From: Cyanobacteria bacterium REEB417
Lineage (GTDB): Bacteria > Cyanobacteriota > Cyanobacteriia > PCC-6307 > Cyanobiaceae
Assembly: GCA_018970945.1 (NCBI GenBank)
Contig: JAGWVJ010000005.1
Coordinates: 30,796 to 94,795 of the forward strand
Length of the DNA stretch: 64,000 bases
Reading direction: 5' to 3'
Shown: piece after piece, positions 59,340-64,000 of the stretch
How the letters are laid out: every line of letters begins with the position of its first letter
How positions within the stretch are numbered: position 1 is the first letter of the stretch
The notes under the pieces: model-generated
What the model was told of the DNA's origin: nothing
Databases searched by the model: none
What the model saw: the letters and a program-made list of their open reading frames with translations, nothing else
Program-made: the position numbers and the translations under genes

Positions 59340-60290
59340 TCACTCGCGAGGAGGAAGGGTCTCCCAGGTGCTGCCCTGGGACTGGAGTCCCAGATGTTCA
59401 GCACGTGACTCGACACCCTCGCTGCGCCAGCGCTCGACCATGGCGCCCTTGACCGCCTCGGCCACGTCGGCCGTGCACAGGGCCAACAGGCTGGGACCGG
59501 CACCACTGATCACGCAGCCCCATGCCCCCGCCGCCAGCGCCGCTTCGCGCACCGATCGCCCACCTTGAATCAGACCCCAGCGGTATGGCTCGTGCAGGCG
59601 GTCGTGCATGCCGTCGGCGATCAGGTCCCCGTTGCCGGTGCGCAACCCCTGCAAGAGCAGGGTCAGCGCGCCGAGATTGCTGACCGCGTCCGGGATCGGA
59701 ATCGCCTTGGGCATGGCCCGCCGGGCCTCGCTGGTGGTGAGCCGGATCGCGGGAATCGCCACCACGGCGCGCACATCGGGAGACCAGCCACAGCGCAACA
59801 CACGCCAGCGCTGGGAGGCGGCCTTGGCGGTCATGCATAGCCCTCCCACCAGCGAGGGCACCACATTGTCTGGATGCCCCTCGATGTCGATCGCCAGCTC
59901 CAGCAGCTTTTCGGTGCTCAGGGGTTCAGCTGCCAGGGCATTGGCCCCGAGCAGACCCGCCACGATCGCCGTGGCGCTGCTGCCCAGCCCCCGGGCCGGG
60001 GGCACCGCCAGGCGGACCCTGGCCTCGAGGGCCACCGGCTCGAGGCCGGCCTCCTTCCAGACCCGCTGGGCCGAGCGATACACCAGGTTGTCGGGACCAC
60101 CACGCAGGTGGGCACCCTCGCTGCCCTCGATGATCAGGTCGAAGCGCTCGCTGCCTCCGGGGATGCAGCGGACTTCGAACACGTTGTCGAGTTCGAGGGC
60201 AGCTCCGAGGCAATCGAAGCCCGGACCCAGGTTCGCGGTGGTGGCAGGCACATGGACCACCACTCCCTGCCCGACACTCGGGCGAGCCAT
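59340..60290 (-). CDS. thrB: Homoserine kinase
   Basis: 316-residue GHMP kinase. [16 protein letters not shown] is at the N-terminus, the phosphate loop is R-G-L-G-S-S-A-T-A, and the third motif [10 protein letters not shown] is near the C-terminus. It makes O-phosphohomoserine for threonine synthesis. It lies about 30 bp after glk and before ndhD on the minus strand. Confidence 0.96.
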   Translation of the reverse strand: MARPSVGQGVVVHVPATTANLGPGFDCLGAALELDNVFEVRCIPGGSERFDLIIEGSEGAHLRGGPDNLVYRSAQRVWKEAGLEPVALEARVRLAVPPARGLGSSATAIVAGLLGANALAAEPLSTEKLLELAIDIEGHPDNVVPSLVGGLCMTAKAASQRWRVLRCGWSPDVRAVVAIPAIRLTTSEARRAMPKAIPIPDAVSNLGALTLLLQGLRTGNGDLIADGMHDRLHEPYRWGLIQGGRSVREAALAAGAWGCVISGAGPSLLALCTADVAEAVKGAMVERWRSEGVESRAEHLGLQSQGSTWETLPPRE

Positions 60291-60317
60291 GGCGTTGATT
60301 CAGCTCGGGCCAGTGTG

Positions 60318-61328
60318 TCAGCCGACCAGCATGCGGGCCCGGCAGGCGGCGCTGTAGAGGCCGATTCCCGGATCGGTGATCGCGGTGATCGGGATCGGCT
60401 CGAGCACCTCCCCGAGGCGTCCCTTGTTGAGAAAAGCCTGGCTGAACAGCGGCGAGCGCAGGGCCTCAAGCAACTTGGCGGCCGTGCCCCCGGCCAACCA
60501 GATACCGCCGCGGCAGAGGGCGGCCAACGCCAGATCTCCGGTGACGCTCCCGTAGGCCGACAGCCACAGGGCGAGCACCTCCTGGGCGAGCGGGTCACCG
60601 GCCGTGGCCGCCTGGGCCACCGCAGCCGGCAGATCCTGGGCTGGATCGTCGGCAACCGCCGCCAGGGGATGGCCGTGGGCCGCCCCACGGGTCGCCAGCA
60701 TCCAGCGGGCCACCAGGCCCAACCCCGTGCCACTGACGACCCGCTCGGTCGAGAGGCGATCGAGGCCCAGTTCAGACTGCAACCACTGCTTGAGGTGCCA
60801 CTCTTCGGCGCTGCGCGGAGCGAATTCGCCATGGGATCCCTCGCTGGCGATCGCCACAAGGCCTGCCGGGGTCGGGACCCCGTAGGCCACCCCCAGGCCG
60901 GTACCGGCCCCCAGCACCAGCAGCGGGGCGTCGGCCACGGCGGTGCCCGGGCGAACCTGGGCCTGCTGATCGGGCTGCAGGTGGGGAAGCCCGTAGATCA
61001 GCACGGCAAAATCGTTGACCAGTGCCAGCCGGTCGATGCCCGTGGCCGCTGCCAGAACCGGCTCCGACAATTGCCAGGGCAGGTTGGTGAGCCGGGCCTG
61101 GCCCGCCTGCACCGGACCCGCCACGGCAAAACAGGCCGCTTCAGGCTGGGCCAGGCCGGCAGCGGCGACGGGCCCGCCCAGAAAGGCCAGCAGCATGGGT
61201 GCCAGGTCGGGCCAATCGGCCGAGACATAGCGCTCGCTCACCAGCTGCTCCAGGCCACCACAGCCAGTGCGGTACAGGCTCAGCAGGGTCTTTGTGCCGC
61301 CGATGTCTCCGGCCAGCAGGGTGGTCAT
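60318..61328 (-). CDS. glk: Glucokinase (hexokinase-fold Glk family)
   Basis: 336 residues. The phosphate loop L-L-A-G-D-I-G-G-T-K-T, the N-D-F substrate region (L-V-N-D-F-A-V) and G-A-G-T-G-L-G-V are typical of bacterial Glk, a group separate from ROK kinases. It phosphorylates glucose. It follows thrS by about 20 bp, and thrB follows it; the three are likely co-transcribed. Confidence 0.95.
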   Translation of the reverse strand: MTTLLAGDIGGTKTLLSLYRTGCGGLEQLVSERYVSADWPDLAPMLLAFLGGPVAAAGLAQPEAACFAVAGPVQAGQARLTNLPWQLSEPVLAAATGIDRLALVNDFAVLIYGLPHLQPDQQAQVRPGTAVADAPLLVLGAGTGLGVAYGVPTPAGLVAIASEGSHGEFAPRSAEEWHLKQWLQSELGLDRLSTERVVSGTGLGLVARWMLATRGAAHGHPLAAVADDPAQDLPAAVAQAATAGDPLAQEVLALWLSAYGSVTGDLALAALCRGGIWLAGGTAAKLLEALRSPLFSQAFLNKGRLGEVLEPIPITAITDPGIGLYSAACRARMLVG

Positions 61329-61348
61329 GGCACTGGCTGCGGGGGCGA

Positions 61349-63142
61349 TCAGACCGGCAGGGCGAGACCCGCAAGCCGATCCTGATTGGCCTGGGCGGCG
61401 GCGGCAACCACGTCAACCAGGAACACAGTGCCCAGATCGCCATCGGGTCGGCTGCGCAGGCTCAGGGCCCTGGCCTCGGCTTCCTTGGCCCCGATCACGG
61501 CCAGCAGAGGAATCTTCATCTGCTCGCCATTGCGGATCAGCTTGCCCAGGCGATCACCGCTGTGGTCGATGCTGGCACGGATGCCGACGGCCTTGAGGGC
61601 GGCCAGCACCTCCTCGGCATAGGGGCGCACCTCGTCGGTGACCGGCAGGAGACGGATCTGCTCGGGGGCCAGCCAGAACGGGAAATCGCCGGCATAGTTT
61701 TCGGTCATGATCCCGAAAAACCGTTCCAGCGATCCGAAGATGGCACGGTGAATCATGATCGGGCGCTGCCGTGTGCCATCGGCGGCGACGTACTCAAGCT
61801 GGAAGCGCTCGGGCAGGTTGAAATCGAGCTGGATCGTCGAGCATTGCCAGGTGCGGCCAATGGCGTCTTCAATCTTGAGATCGATCTTGGGTCCATAAAA
61901 GGCCCCGCCGCCCTCGTCGATCGTGTAGGCCCAGCCCTTGCGGTCCAGGGCCCTGGTCAGGCCCTGGGTGGCCAGCTCCCAGACTGCATCATCGCCGATC
62001 GATTTCTCGGGTCGGGTCGAGAGGTTGACCTGATAACTGCGGAAATCGAAGGTGGAAAGGATCTGCTCGGTGAGATCGAGGATCGCCACGATCTCATCGG
62101 TGATCTGCCCGGGCAGGCAAAACACATGGGCGTCGTCCTGGGTGAAGCCCCGCACCCGCATCAGCCCATGCATCACGCCAGGGCGCTCGTAGCGGTACAC
62201 CGTGCCGAGCTCGGCCCAGCGGATCGGCAGCTCCCGGTAGCTGCGCAACGTGCTGGCGTAGGTGAGCACGTGAAACGGGCAGTTCATCGGCTTGAGCTGA
62301 TACTCACGCTCGTCGACCTGCATGGGGCCGAACATCGACTCGCGGTAGAAGTCGAGGTGGCCTGAGGTCTTCCACAGGCTGATGTCGGCCACGTGGGGGG
62401 TGTAAAGGAGTTCGTAGCCGGCGGCAAAGTGCAGCTCCCGCCAAAGAGTCTCGATCAACAGGCGCATGCGGGCACCACGGGGATGCCAGAACACCAGCCC
62501 TGCGCCCGCTTCGTCTTCGATCGAGAACAGGTCGAGATCGGTGCCGAGGCGGCGGTGGTCGCGGCGCAGGGCTTCGGCTTTGCGGCGCTGGTGCTCGGCC
62601 AGCTGCTCGGGGGTCTCCCAGGCGGTGCCGTAGATGCGCTGCAGTTGGGCGTTGTGTTCGTCGCCGCGCCAGTAGGCACCGGCCACGCTCTCCAGCTCGA
62701 AGGCCCTGGGGTTCAGCTCGCTGGTGTTGGCCACATGGGGACCGGCGCACAGATCCCACCACTGGTCTCCCAGGGTGTACAGCGTGATCGGCTCGCTGAT
62801 GCCCGCCAGGATTTCGAGCTTGTAGGGCTCGTTCTGAGCCTGGATGCGACGTTCGGCCTCGGCCCGTGTCACTTCGATGCGCTCGAGCGGCAGCTTGCGG
62901 TTGATGATCTTGATCATCTCCTTCTTGATCGCCTTCAGGTCGGCCTCGCTGAAGGGATCGGGGCTGTCGAAGTCGTAGTAGAAGCCGCTCTCGGTCCAGG
63001 GGCCGATGGTCACCTGCGCCTTGGGGAAGAGGGTCTGCACCGCCATGGCCATCACATGGCTCATCGAATGGCGGATCTTCAGCAGCTGCTCGCTCTCGCT
63101 GGTCTTGGGCAGCTGCAGCGACTCGGCTGAAGGGGCAGACAC
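61349..63142 (-). CDS. thrS: Threonyl-tRNA synthetase without TGS domain
   Basis: 597 residues. The sequence begins directly with the editing domain (H-S-M-S-H-V, G-F-Y-Y-D-F-D), so the usual N-terminal TGS domain of about 60 residues is absent. The class II catalytic core holds motif 2 (Y-R-Y-E-R-P-G-V-M-H-G-L-M-R-V-R-G-F-T), zinc-site residues (M-N-C-P-F-H) and motif 3. A C-terminal anticodon-binding domain follows. The start at 63142 is the only reasonable ATG. Confidence 0.95.
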   Translation of the reverse strand: MSAPSAESLQLPKTSESEQLLKIRHSMSHVMAMAVQTLFPKAQVTIGPWTESGFYYDFDSPDPFSEADLKAIKKEMIKIINRKLPLERIEVTRAEAERRIQAQNEPYKLEILAGISEPITLYTLGDQWWDLCAGPHVANTSELNPRAFELESVAGAYWRGDEHNAQLQRIYGTAWETPEQLAEHQRRKAEALRRDHRRLGTDLDLFSIEDEAGAGLVFWHPRGARMRLLIETLWRELHFAAGYELLYTPHVADISLWKTSGHLDFYRESMFGPMQVDEREYQLKPMNCPFHVLTYASTLRSYRELPIRWAELGTVYRYERPGVMHGLMRVRGFTQDDAHVFCLPGQITDEIVAILDLTEQILSTFDFRSYQVNLSTRPEKSIGDDAVWELATQGLTRALDRKGWAYTIDEGGGAFYGPKIDLKIEDAIGRTWQCSTIQLDFNLPERFQLEYVAADGTRQRPIMIHRAIFGSLERFFGIMTENYAGDFPFWLAPEQIRLLPVTDEVRPYAEEVLAALKAVGIRASIDHSGDRLGKLIRNGEQMKIPLLAVIGAKEAEARALSLRSRPDGDLGTVFLVDVVAAAAQANQDRLAGLALPV

Positions 63143-63212
63143 GGCAGGGCCATCGGCAGCGGCCGATCCTACGGGACCTCGTCAGATCGGCCTGCCCACC
63201 TAGGCTCAGCCC

Positions 63213-63611
63213 ATGCACTCAGATGATTCCAGTCAGCAGTCCGGCAACGGGAGCCAGCCGGAGTCGGCCGATGCCGGCCTGTTGCTCGACGGGTTGCTGG
63301 GCTCGCTGCTGGAGGATTTCCGCTTCTGGTTTGAACGGGGTCAGGTGCTGCTCGCCCATTGCCCCGACACGGTGATGCCAGCCGAAGCCCGGGCCGACCT
63401 GGCCCTGCAGCTTGACCGTGCCAGCCGGGAGCTCGCCGCGGCCAGCAGCCTGCGGCAGGCTGCCCCCACGGCCATGGCCCTGGAGATGGGAACCCTGGCG
63501 CCATGGCACAACCTGGTGCTGGAAATCTGGGGTCTGTCGGCCAGGTTGCGACTTGCCGAGGTGCCGCTGCCGGCGGTGCCGCTCAGGCCAGAAAGCCAAG
63601 GGCCTGCCTGA
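63213..63611 (+). CDS. DUF2605 family protein
   Basis: 132 residues with the cyanobacterial DUF2605 pattern: L-L-G-S-L-L-E-D-F-R-F-W-F-E-R-G-Q, a central helix with A-S-R-E-L-A-A-A-S-S-L, and P-W-H-N-L-V-L-E-I-W. Soluble, with no known activity. It is divergent from thrS across 70 bp, and its last 29 bp overlap the end of trpS. Confidence 0.82.
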   Translation: MHSDDSSQQSGNGSQPESADAGLLLDGLLGSLLEDFRFWFERGQVLLAHCPDTVMPAEARADLALQLDRASRELAAASSLRQAAPTAMALEMGTLAPWHNLVLEIWGLSARLRLAEVPLPAVPLRPESQGPA

Positions 63612-64000
63612 CCCGCGCAAGGGTGGCATCAGCCACCTCTGTGGCCCGGCGGCGACCCTGCTCAAGCACCTGCAGCAGCGCTGCCGGATCGGCTCGCAGT
63701 TCCCTGTAGCGCTGCTGCAGCGGACACAATGCTGCGACCGCCGCCTCGGCAAGCAGGGGCTTGAACTGGCCCCAGCCCATCTGGGCACAGTCGGCTGCAG
63801 CCTGCTCAGGGCTCAGTCCGGCCAGCAGGGCATAGAGCCCAAGCAGGTTGTCGGCCTCGGGGCGCTCAGGATCACCAAACACCAGACCCATGAGCGGATC
63901 GGTCTTGGCACGCTTGATTTTCTTGCTGATCAGCTCGGGGGGATCCAGAAGGTTGATGCGCGAACCCTCGTTGGGGTCGCTCTTGCTCATCTTGCTGCGG
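63583..64000 (-). CDS. trpS: Tryptophanyl-tRNA synthetase, C-terminal part (5' end outside window)
   Basis: About 138 residues are in the window. The fragment opens with R-S-K-M-S-K-S-D, the KMSKS class I signature, and continues with N-L-L-D-P-P-E-L-I-S-K-K-I-K-R-A-K-T-D, the usual block after it in bacterial TrpRS. The start lies beyond the window edge. Confidence 0.93.
   Translation of the reverse strand, partial: RSKMSKSDPNEGSRINLLDPPELISKKIKRAKTDPLMGLVFGDPERPEADNLLGLYALLAGLSPEQAAADCAQMGWGQFKPLLAEAAVAALCPLQQRYRELRADPAALLQVLEQGRRRATEVADATLARVRQALGFLA

Noticed and set aside
59874..61385. 503-residue plus-strand open frame
   Set aside because: Antisense to thrB and glk, Gln/Arg/Gly-rich without family motifs.

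Overview
The window reads as a high-GC, gene-dense chromosomal segment of a unicellular picocyanobacterium (Cyanobium / marine-type Synechococcus). It holds photosynthesis genes (cytochrome c6, the Psb27 lipoprotein, an NdhD subunit, a Ycf51-like protein), cyanobacterium-restricted families (DUF1824, DUF2854, DUF2605, DUF2721, DUF3153, DOMON-like) and glycogen branching enzyme. Gene spacing is tight, with many 4-bp start/stop overlaps, and several tail-to-tail genes share coding sequence. No rRNA, tRNA, CRISPR array, insertion sequence or prophage was seen. Species assignment is inference from gene content and base composition.

Layout. 1-5.6 kb: end of a dihydroorotase-family gene, signal peptidase I, a large unknown membrane protein, an ArsC/Spx-like protein with a 2Fe-2S ferredoxin, a methyltransferase and two small unknowns. 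5.7-10.7 kb: proS, psb27, purA, a PfkB-family kinase, cutA. 10.7-18.9 kb: cobK, ssb, a DUF2854 gene, argB, a DUF3153 gene, priA and rpoD with a 0.5-kb leader. 19-23.6 kb: a GT2-GtrA fusion, DUF1824, hemC and a ClC channel with CBS domains. 23.8-27.6 kb (minus strand): PGM1-like ATP-grasp ligase, carboxypeptidase Taq and inorganic pyrophosphatase, closely spaced. 27.7-31.7 kb: small proteins, OsmC, DUF2721, a four-cysteine secreted peptide, YjbQ, a pterin dehydratase and an MscS channel.

31.8-38.7 kb is the least ordinary part. Beside clpB lie two tandem paralogous secreted Gly/Asn/Trp-rich proteins, a small secreted protein, a small acidic protein, a hairpin-rich intergenic stretch, a J-domain protein, a Nif11-like small protein and petJ with a clear terminator. 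38.8-46.9 kb (minus strand): an epimerase overlapping hemE, glgB, a DUF3887 protein, a CocE-type hydrolase, and small HhH and Ycf51-like proteins. 46.9-53.9 kb (plus strand): a 1405-residue TamB-like protein, a ROK kinase, proA, folB. 53.8-64 kb (mostly minus strand): a DOMON-like protein, a NahK-like sugar kinase and an M3 peptidase with overlapping ends, then ndhD, thrB, glk, thrS, DUF2605 and the 3' part of trpS.

Most of the window is housekeeping: tetrapyrrole synthesis (hemC, hemE, cobK), amino acids (argB, proA, thrB), aminoacyl-tRNA synthetases (proS, thrS, trpS), replication and repair (priA, ssb), proteostasis (clpB, lepB, peptidases) and sugar or glycogen metabolism (glgB, glk, ROK kinase). 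The parts most worth following up are the tandem secreted paralogs, the cysteine-repeat secreted peptide, the Nif11/J-domain pair with its structured intergenic region, the ATP-grasp/peptidase cluster, and an apparently catalytically degenerate dihydroorotase-like gene.
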